From assembly GCF_023913515.1 (NCBI RefSeq), contig NZ_CP099391.1:2170001-2234000 (forward strand): a DNA stretch of 64,000 nucleotides. Direction: 5' to 3'. Both the position numbers and the translations under genes were made by a program. The notes under the pieces are model-generated. The model did no database searches. It saw only the letters and a list, made by a program, of their open reading frames with translations, and was not told the origin of the DNA. The DNA comes from Natronococcus sp. CG52. GTDB taxonomy: Archaea > Halobacteriota > Halobacteria > Halobacteriales > Natrialbaceae. The first letter of the stretch is position 1. Every line of letters starts with the position of its first letter. Shown in pieces: positions 44,502 through 54,329 of this stretch.

Positions 44502-46973
44502 ATGACTGGCAACCAACCGACCGACGCCGGCTGTACGCTCTGCGAGCTCCCCGTCGAGGGCAGCGACGTCACCGACGACGATGGCAACCGCTTCTGCTGT
44601 GTGGGCTGTCGCGACGTCCACGACGCGCTCGGCGACGTCGACACCCTCGAGGCCGAGGACGTGCGTCGCAGGCGAGCGAACGCCGAACCGGAACGGACCG
44701 TGCCCGACGACCACGAGACGACGTTCCTCGAGGTCGACGGGATGCACTGTGCGACCTGCGAGGCGTTCATCGAGTCGGCCGCGACCGCGACCGAGGGCGT
44801 CAGCGACGCGAGCTCGAGTTACGTCACCGACACGGTGCGCATCGACCACGATCCGGACACCGTCTCGACGGACGAGCTCCAGGAGGCGATCAGCGGGCTC
44901 GGCTACAGCGCCTACTCGCGCGACGACTCGTTCAGCCGTCGCAAGGCCGACAACTGGATGATGGGCCGGGTCATCGTCGGCGTGCTCATGGGGATGATGG
45001 TAATGATGCAGTACTTGCTCATCATCTATCCCACCTACTTCGGCGGGCTGTTCTACGACGAGCGGACGACCGAGTTCTTCACGCAGGCGCTGGCGAGCGA
45101 CCTCGCGACGCCGTTCTATCTCGCGATCGCCGCGCTCACCACGATCGTGCTGGGCGTGACCGGCAAGCCGATCCTGCAGGGCGCCTACGTCGGCGTCAAG
45201 ACGCGTTCGCCGAACATGGACCTGCTCGTGGCGATCGCGGCCGTCAGCGCGTACCTCTACAGCACGCTGTCGGTCGCCGTCGGCGGCGACCACATCTACT
45301 ACGACGTGACCGTCGCCATCATCGTCATCGTCTCCGTCGGGAACTACTACGAGTCCACGATCAAAGACCGAGCGACGGAGCGGCTCTCGGATCTCACCTC
45401 CGTCCAGATCGACGAGGCCCGACGCGTCCGCACGGACGGCAGTCACGAGGAGGTCGTCGTCGACGATCTCGAGCCCGACGATCGCGTCCTGGTGCGGGCC
45501 GGCGAGCGCGTTCCCGTCGACGGCGAGGTCGTCGACGGTGAGGTCGCCGTCGACGAGGCGGTTATCACCGGCGAGTCTCTCCCCGTCGGCAAGACCGTCG
45601 GGGACGCCGTCGTCGGCGGCTCGATGGTCACCGACGGGGCCGTCACCGTCCGCGTCGGCGAGGACGCCACGAGCAGCCTCGATCGCGTCACCGAACTCGT
45701 CTGGGACCTCCAGAGCGGCACGCACGGGATCCAGAAGCTCGCGGACAAACTGGCAACGATCTTCGTCCCACTCGTACTCGTACTCTCGATCGCCGTCACG
45801 AGCGTCTACCTCGCGCTCGGAACCGGTGTCACCGCCGCCCTGCTCGTCGGTCTGACCGTCCTGATCGTCTCCTGTCCGTGCGCGCTCGGGCTGGCGACAC
45901 CGCTCGCGGTCGCCGCGGGGATTCGGGACGCGCTCGAGCGCTCGATCGTCGTCTTCGACGACAGCGTCTTCGAGCGGATTCGCGACGCCGACACCGTCGT
46001 CTTCGACAAGACCGGCACGCTGACGACCGGGGAGATGATCGTCGTCGACGCCGATCTCTCCGAGGAGTTGCTCGAGCGGGCGGCGCTGCTCGAGCGGCGC
46101 TCGTCCCATCCGGTCGGCCAGGCTATCGCCGCCGAGCGGCCGGTCGCCGACGGCGGTGCGGTCGAACCCGCGTCGGAGACGGATCCGGCGGCGATCGAGG
46201 AGGGGAGCGAGGGTGCCGAGGCTGACGGTGACGACGCCGTCGACTCGTTCGAAAGTCACCGCAACGGCGTCAGCGGCATCGTCGACGGCGAGGAGATCGT
46301 CGTCGGCCACCCGGACCTGTTCCGCGACCGCGGCTGGACGGTCCCCGACGAAATCGCCGGGAAAATCGACGAAAGCCGCGAGACCGGCCGAGTGCCGGTC
46401 GCGGTCGGACGCGACGGAACTGCCGAGGGAGTCATCGTCGTCGGCGACGACCTCCGCGAGGGGTGGGCGGAGACGCTGTCGGCGATCGCAGCGACCGACA
46501 CCGACGTGGTCGTCCTCACCGGCGACGACGCTCGCGCGGCGAGTCGGTTCCGGGAGGAGCCGTCGATCGATCGGGTGTTCGCGGGCGTCCCGCCGGAGGG
46601 CAAGGCCGAGACCGTCGAGCGGCTCAAGCGCACGGGCCGCACGGTCATGATCGGCGACGGGACGAACGACGCACCGGCGCTGGCGGCCGCCGATCTGGGC
46701 ATCGCACTCGGCGGCGGGACCGCGATGGCCGCGGACGCGGCCGACGTCGCGCTCGTCGACGACGACCTCTCCTCGGTCGACACCGTCTTCGAACTCGCGC
46801 GAGCGACCGACCGTCGCGTGAAGGGCAACATCGGCTGGGCCTTTTGCTACAACGGCATCGCGATTCCGCTCGCAATAACGGGACTGCTCAACCCGCTGTT
46901 CGCCGCGCTCGCGATGGGAGCGAGCAGCCTGCTCGTCGTCACGAACTCCTCCCGGCCGCTGCTCGAGGACTGA
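44502..46973 (+). CDS. copper-type heavy-metal P-type ATPase
   Basis: The product has 823 residues. The N-terminus has an unusual Cys-rich motif: CTLC (11-14) and CCVGC (32-36). A heavy-metal-associated domain follows with GMHCATC (Cys83, Cys86). The transport core has SCPCALG (Cys458 and Cys460), the phosphorylated Asp503 in DKTGTLTTG, and GDGTNDAPAL near 718. The CPC motif and HMA domain indicate Cu(I). It pumps copper across the membrane, either for efflux or for delivery to an oxidase. A low-complexity acidic insert lies near 550-590. It is encoded directly after the SafE-like gene. Confidence 0.93.
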   Translation: MTGNQPTDAGCTLCELPVEGSDVTDDDGNRFCCVGCRDVHDALGDVDTLEAEDVRRRRANAEPERTVPDDHETTFLEVDGMHCATCEAFIESAATATEGVSDASSSYVTDTVRIDHDPDTVSTDELQEAISGLGYSAYSRDDSFSRRKADNWMMGRVIVGVLMGMMVMMQYLLIIYPTYFGGLFYDERTTEFFTQALASDLATPFYLAIAALTTIVLGVTGKPILQGAYVGVKTRSPNMDLLVAIAAVSAYLYSTLSVAVGGDHIYYDVTVAIIVIVSVGNYYESTIKDRATERLSDLTSVQIDEARRVRTDGSHEEVVVDDLEPDDRVLVRAGERVPVDGEVVDGEVAVDEAVITGESLPVGKTVGDAVVGGSMVTDGAVTVRVGEDATSSLDRVTELVWDLQSGTHGIQKLADKLATIFVPLVLVLSIAVTSVYLALGTGVTAALLVGLTVLIVSCPCALGLATPLAVAAGIRDALERSIVVFDDSVFERIRDADTVVFDKTGTLTTGEMIVVDADLSEELLERAALLERRSSHPVGQAIAAERPVADGGAVEPASETDPAAIEEGSEGAEADGDDAVDSFESHRNGVSGIVDGEEIVVGHPDLFRDRGWTVPDEIAGKIDESRETGRVPVAVGRDGTAEGVIVVGDDLREGWAETLSAIAATDTDVVVLTGDDARAASRFREEPSIDRVFAGVPPEGKAETVERLKRTGRTVMIGDGTNDAPALAAADLGIALGGGTAMAADAADVALVDDDLSSVDTVFELARATDRRVKGNIGWAFCYNGIAIPLAITGLLNPLFAALAMGASSLLVVTNSSRPLLED

Positions 46974-47087
46974 GCGCGTTCGACGGTCCAGTCGTTTTAC
47001 CGCGGCGGCGACCGCGGTCGCGTCACCGACCGAGCCGACGATATTTCAGCCATGAAATAGTTAGTTCTGGACCGCCTATATCGAGTC

Positions 47088-48413
47088 ATGTCTACTCGTC
47101 CGTCCCTGTCGGAGTGGCTCTCCGACCGACTCGGGTTGGCCGCGCTCACAGTGGTGAGCGTTCTCCTCGCGCTGCTCATCGTCCTGCCGTACCTCCAGTA
47201 CGTGCTGCTCGGGGTGATCTTCGCGTACATCCTCATGCCCGTCCAGCGCCGCCTCGAGAACTACATGCGATCGATGACCGCCGCGCTCGTGCTCGTCGTC
47301 GTCGCCATCCTGACGATCCTGCTGCCGGTCATGTACGTCCTCACCGTCGCGTTCGGCCAGGCACTCGAGGTCGCCATAGCCGTCCAGGACGGCACGCTCA
47401 ACGTCGAGGACATCGAACAGCGGATCGCGGAGACGGGGTACACCGTCGATCTCCAGGATACGTACAGTACCTACCAGGACCCGATCGCGACCGGGTTGCA
47501 GGGGCTCGCGACCGGCGCGATCGAGTTCGTCGGCGGGGTCCCGGCGATCCTCATCGGTCTGACGGTGACGGTGTTCGTTCTCTTCGCCCTCCTGCGAGAC
47601 GGTGATCAGCTCGTGAACTGGATCCGGTACGTCCTCCCGCTCGAGGACCACGTCCAGCGCGAACTGCTCCGCGAACTCGACCAGCTCATGTGGGCGTCGG
47701 TCGTCGGCAACGTCGCAGTCGCGATTATCCAGGCCGTGCTGCTCGGCGTCGGGCTGGTGGCACTCGGCGTGCCGGCCGTCGTCCTCCTCACGGTCGGGGC
47801 GTTCGTCGCCGCGTTGCTCCCGCTGATCGGCGTCTTCGCCGTCTGGATGCCGATATCGCTCTACCTACTGGCTGTCGGTCAGCTCGTCCCCGCAGTGATC
47901 CTCGTCGGCTACGGCCTGCTCGTCAGCGCCTCGGACACGTACCTCCGGCCCGCCCTCATCGGCCGGACGAGCGCGTTCAACTCCGCGATCATCGTCGTCG
48001 GGATCTTCGGCGGCCTCGTCGTCTTCGGCGCGGTCGGCCTCTTCATCGGCCCGGTCGTTCTCGGCGGCGCGAAGATCACCCTCGACCTGTTCGCTCGAGA
48101 GTGGATGGCGAGCCAGGGGGCCCTTCCCGTCGCCCCCGAACCGGCAGCGGATCCCGCCGCCGATACGGCCGACGACACGGGAATCACTGACGAGTCGGCG
48201 ACGCCCGACACCCCGACGGAGCAGCAGTCAGAGGCCGACGCGGACGTGAACGCGAACACGAGTGTCGACGAGATGGCCGGTACCGGCGCCGAAGACGCGG
48301 GAGCCGACGGCGAGCGCGCGGTCGATACCGGCGGAAACACTCCCGCCGACGGGACGGACACTACCGAATCCGACGGCACTGAATCCGACACCGACACCGA
48401 TTTGACGCGCTGA
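47088..48413 (+). CDS. AI-2E family transporter-like membrane protein
   Basis: The product has 441 residues. Hydrophobic segments start at about 18 (LAALTVVSVLLALLIVLPYL), 37-58 and 68-90 (SMTAALVLVVVAILTILLPV), then 150-175, 200-260 and 285-320, as in the AI-2E/UPF0118 family. FALLRDGDQLVNWIRYVLPL and QAVLLGVGLVALGVPAVVLL are typical. After about residue 345 the tail is acidic, Asp/Thr-rich and disordered. Members include autoinducer-2 exporters and Na/H antiporters; the substrate here is unknown. It is transcribed alone. Confidence 0.88.
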   Translation: MSTRPSLSEWLSDRLGLAALTVVSVLLALLIVLPYLQYVLLGVIFAYILMPVQRRLENYMRSMTAALVLVVVAILTILLPVMYVLTVAFGQALEVAIAVQDGTLNVEDIEQRIAETGYTVDLQDTYSTYQDPIATGLQGLATGAIEFVGGVPAILIGLTVTVFVLFALLRDGDQLVNWIRYVLPLEDHVQRELLRELDQLMWASVVGNVAVAIIQAVLLGVGLVALGVPAVVLLTVGAFVAALLPLIGVFAVWMPISLYLLAVGQLVPAVILVGYGLLVSASDTYLRPALIGRTSAFNSAIIVVGIFGGLVVFGAVGLFIGPVVLGGAKITLDLFAREWMASQGALPVAPEPAADPAADTADDTGITDESATPDTPTEQQSEADADVNANTSVDEMAGTGAEDAGADGERAVDTGGNTPADGTDTTESDGTESDTDTDLTR

Positions 48414-48590
48414 TCGAGACCACGGCGTGAACTGAACCCAGTGACCGCGTTCCGCGCGTCGACCTCACGAGCGAAGAGGTGCGTTCATTATCCCCTATCC
48501 GTAACTACCTCGTATCGTGTCTCGGAACGAAGCCCGTGCTCGGCGCGAGTCCGACCAGCGAGCACCGGTCGACCGAGGCCCCCTCTAGCC

Positions 48591-49928
48591 ATGAACGGAT
48601 TACACGCCACGGGGAGCCCGTACGCTCCTCACACGGACGACGAACGCGCGGCGATGCTCGAGGCGGTCGACATCGATGCGGTCGAGGACCTCTTCGACAT
48701 CCCCGCTGACGTCCGGTTCGACGACGAGTTCGGGATCGACGCGCGAACAGAACGAGAGACGCGCCGGCTGGTACGCTCACTATTGGGTCGCAACGACGAC
48801 CTGACGGAACTGCTCGGTCGCGGCCACTACGGCTACTACGTGCCCTCCCTGGTCGATCACCTAGCGGACCGCTCGGAGTTTCTCACCTCCTACACGCAGT
48901 ACCAGCCCGAGGTCTCCCAGGGATTCCTCCAGGCGCTGTTCGAGTACCAGTCCCTGCTGGTCGAACTGACCGGACTCGAGGTCGCCAACTGTTCGATGTA
49001 CGACGCGGCGACGGCGCTCGGCGAGGCCGCGACGCTCGCCGAGCGCGTTCGGAGTACGAGCGGCCACCGCGTCCTCGTCCCTGATCTCTTGCTCGAGGGG
49101 CGGCGTAGTACGCTCGAGAACTACGTCGCCGGCACGGACCTCGAGGTCGAAACGTACCCGACAGACGACGCGAACGTCGACCTCGACGCGCTCGCGGACG
49201 CCGTCGACGAGGACACAGTGATGGTGTACGCCGAGAACCCGACCGTCCGCGGAACGATCGAGGGGGGACTCGAGCGCGTCGGCGATCTCGCTCACGAGGC
49301 CGACGCGCTGTTCGTCCTCGGCTCCGATCCAGTCGCGCTCTCCCTGCTCCAGCGGCCCGCCGACGTCGGCGCCGACGCGGTCGTCGGCGACGCGAGCGTG
49401 CTCGGCCTGCCGACGAGCTACGGGATGGGTCTCGGACTCTTCGCCTGCCGCGAGGACTACCTGCGACAGGTCCCCGGCCGACTGGTCGGTGCGAGCGAAG
49501 ACGCGACCGACCGACGGGCGTACACGTTGACGCTGCAGACCCGCGAGCAGCACATCCGACGGGAACGGGCGACGAGTAACATCTGCACGAACCAGGCCTG
49601 GGTCGCGCTGCGGACCGCGATGCACGCTGCATACCTCGGCCCGGACGGCATGGTCGACCTCGCGAAGCGCGGGGTGATGCGCGCGGAAGACCTCGCCGAC
49701 CGGCTGGACGAGATCGTCGGCGTCACCGCGCCGATCCACGACCGGCATCACTTCCGAGAGTTCGTCGCCCACGTCGACCAGCCCGCGCGGGCCGTCGCCG
49801 ACGATCTCGAGCAACTCGGCTTCGCGGTCCACGTCCTCGGTGAACACGAGATCCAGGTGTGCGTTGCAGGCGTCCCCGACGAGCAGATCGACCCGTTCGT
49901 CGACGCGTTCGCGGAGGTGGCACGATGA
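48591..49928 (+). CDS. gcvPA: glycine dehydrogenase (decarboxylating), subunit 1
   Basis: The ATG at 48591 ([20 protein letters not shown]) gives 445 residues; frame upstream to 48441 is non-coding. [40 protein letters not shown] and [20 protein letters not shown] are family motifs. This is the N-terminal half of P protein, as a separate subunit in archaea. Its stop overlaps the start of gcvPB by ATGA. The PLP-binding half is in gcvPB. Confidence 0.96.
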   Translation: MNGLHATGSPYAPHTDDERAAMLEAVDIDAVEDLFDIPADVRFDDEFGIDARTERETRRLVRSLLGRNDDLTELLGRGHYGYYVPSLVDHLADRSEFLTSYTQYQPEVSQGFLQALFEYQSLLVELTGLEVANCSMYDAATALGEAATLAERVRSTSGHRVLVPDLLLEGRRSTLENYVAGTDLEVETYPTDDANVDLDALADAVDEDTVMVYAENPTVRGTIEGGLERVGDLAHEADALFVLGSDPVALSLLQRPADVGADAVVGDASVLGLPTSYGMGLGLFACREDYLRQVPGRLVGASEDATDRRAYTLTLQTREQHIRRERATSNICTNQAWVALRTAMHAAYLGPDGMVDLAKRGVMRAEDLADRLDEIVGVTAPIHDRHHFREFVAHVDQPARAVADDLEQLGFAVHVLGEHEIQVCVAGVPDEQIDPFVDAFAEVAR

Positions 49929-51421
49929 CCGACGACGCTCGAAACCACGACGGAGACGACGCAGGAGACGGTCGAGTGCGATACGACCAGGCCCGTTACG
50001 TCGAGGATGGCCAGTACGAGCCGCTGCTCTCGGAGAAGGACCGGACCACGGTCGAAATCGGTGACAGCGACGATTCGCCGCTGCCTGAGGACCTCACCCG
50101 GGACTCCCTCGAACTGCCGGGGCTCTCCGAACCCGAACTGGCCCGCCACTACACCCGACTCTCCCAGATGGTCTACGGGATCGACAGCGGCCCCTATCCG
50201 CTGGGCTCGTGTACGATGAAGTACAACCCGAAGTTCACCGAGGACGTCGCGGCGCTACCGAAGGCGGCCGTCCACCCCGACCGCTCGGAGCGGTCGATCC
50301 AGGGCACCCTCGAGCTTCTGTACCGGCTGCAGGACTACCTCGGCCGGATCGGCGGGATGGACGCGGTGACGCTCCAGCCGCCCGCCGGCGCGGCCGGCGA
50401 GTTCGTCGGAATCCGCGTCGCCGCAGCCTACCACGAACACAACGGCGAGGGCCACCGTAACGAGGTGATCGTCCCCGAGAGCGCCCACGGGACGAACTTT
50501 GCGACCGCCGCGCTGGGCGGCTACGACGTCGTCTCCCTGCCCAGCGACGACGGCGGGCGGGTCGACCTCGAGGCGCTCGAGGCCGCTCTCTCGGAGAACA
50601 CGGCGGCGCTCATGTTGACAAATCCGAACACGCTCGGGCTGTTCGAGCGCGATATCACCGAAATCGCCGAGATGGTCCACGACGTCGGCGGGTTGCTCTA
50701 CTACGACGGCGCCAACCTCAACGCGCTGCTCGGCCGCGCCCGACCCGGCGACATGGGGTTCGACGTGATGCACTACAACGTCCACAAGACGTTCGCGACG
50801 CCCCACGGCGGCGGCGGCCCCGGTGCCGGCCCCGTCGGCGTCGCCGACGAACTCGCGCCGTTCCTGCCGGCGCCTCGCGTTCGGAAGAACGGCCCCGGCG
50901 GAAGCGAGCCGACGTACGAACTGTTCGATCCCGACCACACAATCGGCAAGGTCCACGGCTACCAGGGCAACTGGCTCGTCCTCGTAAAGGCGTTCGCCTA
51001 CATCGCGCGACTGGGTGACGACGGCCTCAACGACGCCAGCGCGAAGGCGGTGCTCAACGCGAACTACCTCGCGAGCCAGATCGGCTACGACGTCCCCTAC
51101 GAGCCGTTCCACCACGAGTTCGTCGCCAGCGCGGGCGACCAGGACGCGGCCGACGTCGCAAAGCGGATGCTCGACTACGGCGTCCACCCGCCGACGACCA
51201 AGTGGCCCGAGATCGTTCCCGAGGCGCTGATGACGGAGCCGACGGAGGTCGAGAGCAAGAAGACGCTCGATCGACTCGCCGCCGCGTTCAACGCCGTCGC
51301 GGAGGAGGACGACGAGACGCTCGAAGCCGCGCCCGAACGGACGACCGCTCGCCGGATCGACCAGACCAGCGCGGCGCGCAACCCGCAGCTGTCCTGGCAC
51401 GCGCTCGAGGACGAGTCGTAG
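49925..51421 (+). CDS. gcvPB: glycine dehydrogenase (decarboxylating), subunit 2
   Basis: The ATG at 49925 gives 498 residues; the frame runs back to 49859 inside gcvPA but that is overlap. [20 protein letters not shown] and [20 protein letters not shown] are typical. The PLP lysine is Lys288 in [40 protein letters not shown] follows near the C-terminus. With GcvPA it decarboxylates glycine and loads the aminomethyl group on GcvH. Confidence 0.96.
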   Translation: MTDDARNHDGDDAGDGRVRYDQARYVEDGQYEPLLSEKDRTTVEIGDSDDSPLPEDLTRDSLELPGLSEPELARHYTRLSQMVYGIDSGPYPLGSCTMKYNPKFTEDVAALPKAAVHPDRSERSIQGTLELLYRLQDYLGRIGGMDAVTLQPPAGAAGEFVGIRVAAAYHEHNGEGHRNEVIVPESAHGTNFATAALGGYDVVSLPSDDGGRVDLEALEAALSENTAALMLTNPNTLGLFERDITEIAEMVHDVGGLLYYDGANLNALLGRARPGDMGFDVMHYNVHKTFATPHGGGGPGAGPVGVADELAPFLPAPRVRKNGPGGSEPTYELFDPDHTIGKVHGYQGNWLVLVKAFAYIARLGDDGLNDASAKAVLNANYLASQIGYDVPYEPFHHEFVASAGDQDAADVAKRMLDYGVHPPTTKWPEIVPEALMTEPTEVESKKTLDRLAAAFNAVAEEDDETLEAAPERTTARRIDQTSAARNPQLSWHALEDES

Positions 51422-51583
51422 CGACCCGTCGTCTCGAAGGGTTAGTTGTAGGCCGACGGCCAACCCGCTGTGAACTGGACTGGTTGGCCAGTAGCTACCG
51501 TTCACCTGTTCTCGATCTTTGGCTGATACTACAGCCGACCGAATCGACATTCGGATACGCTGTCGGATTTCAACAGCGCCGGG

Positions 51584-53299
51584 CTACCGATTGTGGCTAT
51601 CGTGCCCGCTTTCGAGGTGCTCGAGCAGCGCCGGATGGAGCGGTCCGTTCGATCCGAGCAGTGCTGCCCGACCGTCGTCGTCCTCGAGGTCGAAGACGAA
51701 CGGCTCGCCGCGTTCGTCGGTGATCGTCGCCCCGGCGGCCCCGGCGATCACTAGTCCGGCGGCGATATCCCACGGGTAGGTATCGTACTCCCAGGTTGCG
51801 TCGGCGCTGCCGCTCGCGAGATAACAGAGATTGAGCGCGGCCGAACCGAGCCGGCGGACGCCGCGAGACTCCTGGTAGAACTGCGAGAGGAAGGAGCCGT
51901 CGGGGTCGTACCCCGAGATGAGCATGCTCTCGTCGAGCCGGTTGCGGTCGGTGGTCTCGATCGGCTCGCCGTCTCGACGGGCGCCCCGTCCGGCGATCGC
52001 GGTGAACAGCTCGTCCGTTTCGGGGACGTAGACGACGCCCATGACGGGCTCTCCGTCCTCGAGCAGAGCGATCGAGATCGAGTAGTTGGGGTTGCCGTGG
52101 GCGAAGTTCCCGGTCCCGTCGAGGGGGTCGACGACCCAGGTGTAGCCGTCCTCGCGAATTCGGCGGGGCTGTTCCTCGGAGACGATTCCGTGGTCGGGAA
52201 ACTCGTTGTCGATGACGGTCGTGATGATCCGGTTCGCCTGGTGGTCGGCCTCGGTGACGATGTCGGATTTGTCGCTCTTGACCGCAATCGACTCGACCTG
52301 GCCGTGGAGTTCCCGGAGGGGCTCGCCGGCGGCTTCGGCCGCCTCCGTGGCGATCGTGAGCGCGTGCTTGAGGGTATCGGGCTCTCCGGCTTCGGAATCG
52401 GCGTTGCCCTCGCTCGGCGGATTCACGGGCACGCGCGGCGGCTCGTCCACCCCGCGAATGTTCCAGCCGAGTTTCCTCGAGATCGCGGTGAAAAAGTGAT
52501 CGTCGTAGCTGGTGCGTACGATGTGGGCGAGTTTGTCGGCACCGGTTACCAAGATCTCCTCGCCGGTCTCGAGGATCACGTGGGCCCGCCCGCCGTCGAC
52601 GAGGAGACTCGCGGGTCCGCGGGTGACGATCCGGAGCTCCGTCTCGGGTGAGACCACGATCGGTCGCACCCCCAGCTGGTGGGTGTGTAACGGAACGAGC
52701 TGAAGCGTGTGGTTGTTCGCCGGGTAGTGGATGGGGCCGTTGGCCGACAGCGAGACGCCGGTCGATCCGGTCGGCGTCGAGACGGCGAGCCCCGTCCCCT
52801 CGAACTCGCCGACGTACTCGTCGTCGGCGTAGACGTCGAGTCGCGTGATCTTTCGATCCGTCGGGTTCTCCGGCGGGACGTGTTCGACCATGACGTCGTT
52901 GATCCCCGTCGCGTCGATCCTGGGCCCCCGGACCGCCACCTGCTGGCGGCTGTCGACCGTCGCCCGACCGCGGATCACCTCGTCGAGTGCGGCCTCTAGA
53001 TCTTCCGGTTCCACGCGGGCGAGAAACGAGAGCGTTCCGGTATTGACTCCCAGCTGCGGGACGTTGCGGGGAGCGAACGTCTTGATCCCCTCGAGAAAGG
53101 TGCCGTCGCCGCCGACCGTGACGCCCAGCGTCGCCCGATTCTCGTCGTAGACGTCGTCGATGTCGTCGCCTACGTCGACCGTCGACAGACCGATGCCGCG
53201 GTCGTCGGTCCAGGCTTCGAGGCGTGCGACGACGTCGTCGCTGTCGGGACTGACGATCGCGACGATCTCGTCCGTCGTCGCGAGCCTACGTCCTTGCAT
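51584..53299 (-). CDS. bifunctional NAD kinase / inositol-phosphatase-like (NADP phosphatase) fusion
   Basis: The product has 571 residues with two domains. The N-terminal NAD kinase domain (to about 275) has GGDGTFLE at 63-70, NTGTLSFLARV, and TPTGSTGVSLSANGPIHYP. An acidic linker (about 285-308) leads to an inositol-monophosphatase-family domain with KSDIVTEADHQ, VSEEQ, WVVDPLDGTGNFAHGN (Asp391) and YPWDIAAGLVIAGAAGATI. As I recall, MJ0917 of Methanocaldococcus has the same two activities in one chain, with the phosphatase acting on NADP. Whether both work here is inference. It is convergent with gcvPB. Confidence 0.92.
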   Translation of the reverse strand: MQGRRLATTDEIVAIVSPDSDDVVARLEAWTDDRGIGLSTVDVGDDIDDVYDENRATLGVTVGGDGTFLEGIKTFAPRNVPQLGVNTGTLSFLARVEPEDLEAALDEVIRGRATVDSRQQVAVRGPRIDATGINDVMVEHVPPENPTDRKITRLDVYADDEYVGEFEGTGLAVSTPTGSTGVSLSANGPIHYPANNHTLQLVPLHTHQLGVRPIVVSPETELRIVTRGPASLLVDGGRAHVILETGEEILVTGADKLAHIVRTSYDDHFFTAISRKLGWNIRGVDEPPRVPVNPPSEGNADSEAGEPDTLKHALTIATEAAEAAGEPLRELHGQVESIAVKSDKSDIVTEADHQANRIITTVIDNEFPDHGIVSEEQPRRIREDGYTWVVDPLDGTGNFAHGNPNYSISIALLEDGEPVMGVVYVPETDELFTAIAGRGARRDGEPIETTDRNRLDESMLISGYDPDGSFLSQFYQESRGVRRLGSAALNLCYLASGSADATWEYDTYPWDIAAGLVIAGAAGATITDERGEPFVFDLEDDDGRAALLGSNGPLHPALLEHLESGHDSHNR

Positions 53300-53442
53300 T
53301 GGTCGATTCGTCGGACCGGCCGACTATGGATCTTGGTGTTCGATCCGCGAAGAGAGGGTGACCCGCCCGTGGCTCGAGCGACGGAACGTCAAAGGCGAAG
53401 AAGTCGATCAGTGAACTGCGCTCGTCGGCGTATCCGGCCGAT

Positions 53443-53613
53443 TCAGGCGCTAGCTTCGCTCGAGTCGATGCCGTCGATCTGGACGAAGCCGTAGTCGCAG
53501 TCCGGACAGTGCCACTTGATCTTCGTGCCGAGGTGCAGCGTCGTGCTCGCGGCGCGGTAGAACGTCTTCCCGTCGCCGCAGTTCGGACACTCGTGATCGA
53601 GTTCCAGAGCCAT
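53443..53613 (-). CDS. small zinc beta-ribbon protein, DUF7838-like
   Basis: The product has 56 residues: MALELDHECPNCGDGKTFYR, then TKIKWHCPDCDYGFVQIDGI. CPNC (9-12) and CPDC (36-39) form a four-cysteine ribbon. The pattern matches a haloarchaeal family of putative zinc beta-ribbons (DUF7838 as I recall it). It lies upstream of the kinase fusion on the same strand, about 140 bases away, and is divergent from the adenosyltransferase at 53760. Confidence 0.8.
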   Translation of the reverse strand: MALELDHECPNCGDGKTFYRAASTTLHLGTKIKWHCPDCDYGFVQIDGIDSSEASA

Positions 53614-53759
53614 ATCGTAGGCTATCGTACGAGGCGTGTTTAACGTACTGATTTCTGCCCCGCTCCGCGGGTTGTCCGTCCCAAACGCGTCCGATTCGAG
53701 CCCGGTTCCAAACCACGATCGACGCCGAAGTTAAGTAATCACCCTCCGTCGATTCCGCT

Positions 53760-54293
53760 ATGACGATCTACACCGGACGCGGTGACGACGGCGAGACCGA
53801 TCTGCGGGATATGACTCGCGTCTCGAAGACGGATCCCCGAATTGAGGCCTACGGTACCGTCGACGAACTCAACGCGCTCGTCGGAACCGTGCGCCCGACG
53901 GGCCACGACGACGTCGACGAACGGCTGCGGACGATCCAGAATCACCTCCACGTCGTGCAGGCGGACTTCGCCAATCCGGATCCCGACGAGGACGACCCCG
54001 CGATCCGCGCCGACCACGTCGAGACGATCGAGGACTGGATCGACGAGTACGACGAGGAACTCGAACCGCTGACGTCGTTCATCCTGCCGACGGGCAGCGA
54101 CCGCGGCGCGCGGCTTCACCACGCTCGCGCCGTCTGTCGCCGCGCCGAGCGACGGGCCGTCGGCCTCGCGGGTGCGGAACAGATCAACGAGGAGGCGGTC
54201 CAGTACCTCAATCGGCTCTCCGACGGCCTGTTTACGTTCGCTCGCGTGATCAACCAGCGCGACGGCGAGCGCGAGGAGGAGCCCCGGTACTGA
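53760..54293 (+). CDS. cob(I)alamin adenosyltransferase, PduO type
   Basis: The product has 177 residues. MTIYTGRGDDGETDLRDMTR is the family start with the ATP-binding TGRGDDGET motif. VSKTDPRIEAYGTVDELNAL follows, then ILPTGSDRGARLHHARAVCR and RAERRAVGLAGAEQINEEAV, with the conserved Arg/Glu residues of PduO enzymes. It transfers the adenosyl group of ATP to cob(I)alamin, giving coenzyme B12. It is divergent from the small zinc gene. Confidence 0.95.
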   Translation: MTIYTGRGDDGETDLRDMTRVSKTDPRIEAYGTVDELNALVGTVRPTGHDDVDERLRTIQNHLHVVQADFANPDPDEDDPAIRADHVETIEDWIDEYDEELEPLTSFILPTGSDRGARLHHARAVCRRAERRAVGLAGAEQINEEAVQYLNRLSDGLFTFARVINQRDGEREEEPRY

Positions 54294-54329
54294 CCGCTCC
54301 ACCGGACGTTCTACCGCTACTTCGCCGAC

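Noticed and set aside
44454-46310. 618-codon open frame on the minus strand opposite the copper ATPase
   Set aside because: It mirrors the ATPase gene, has shadow-type composition (many Val/Asp/Arg/Gly) and no recognisable motif. The plus-strand gene is certain.
34668-51421. One single glycine-cleavage operon
   Set aside because: The genes are two separate loci about 12.4 kb apart: gcvT-gcvH on the minus strand and gcvPA-gcvPB on the plus strand. They share a pathway but not a transcript.
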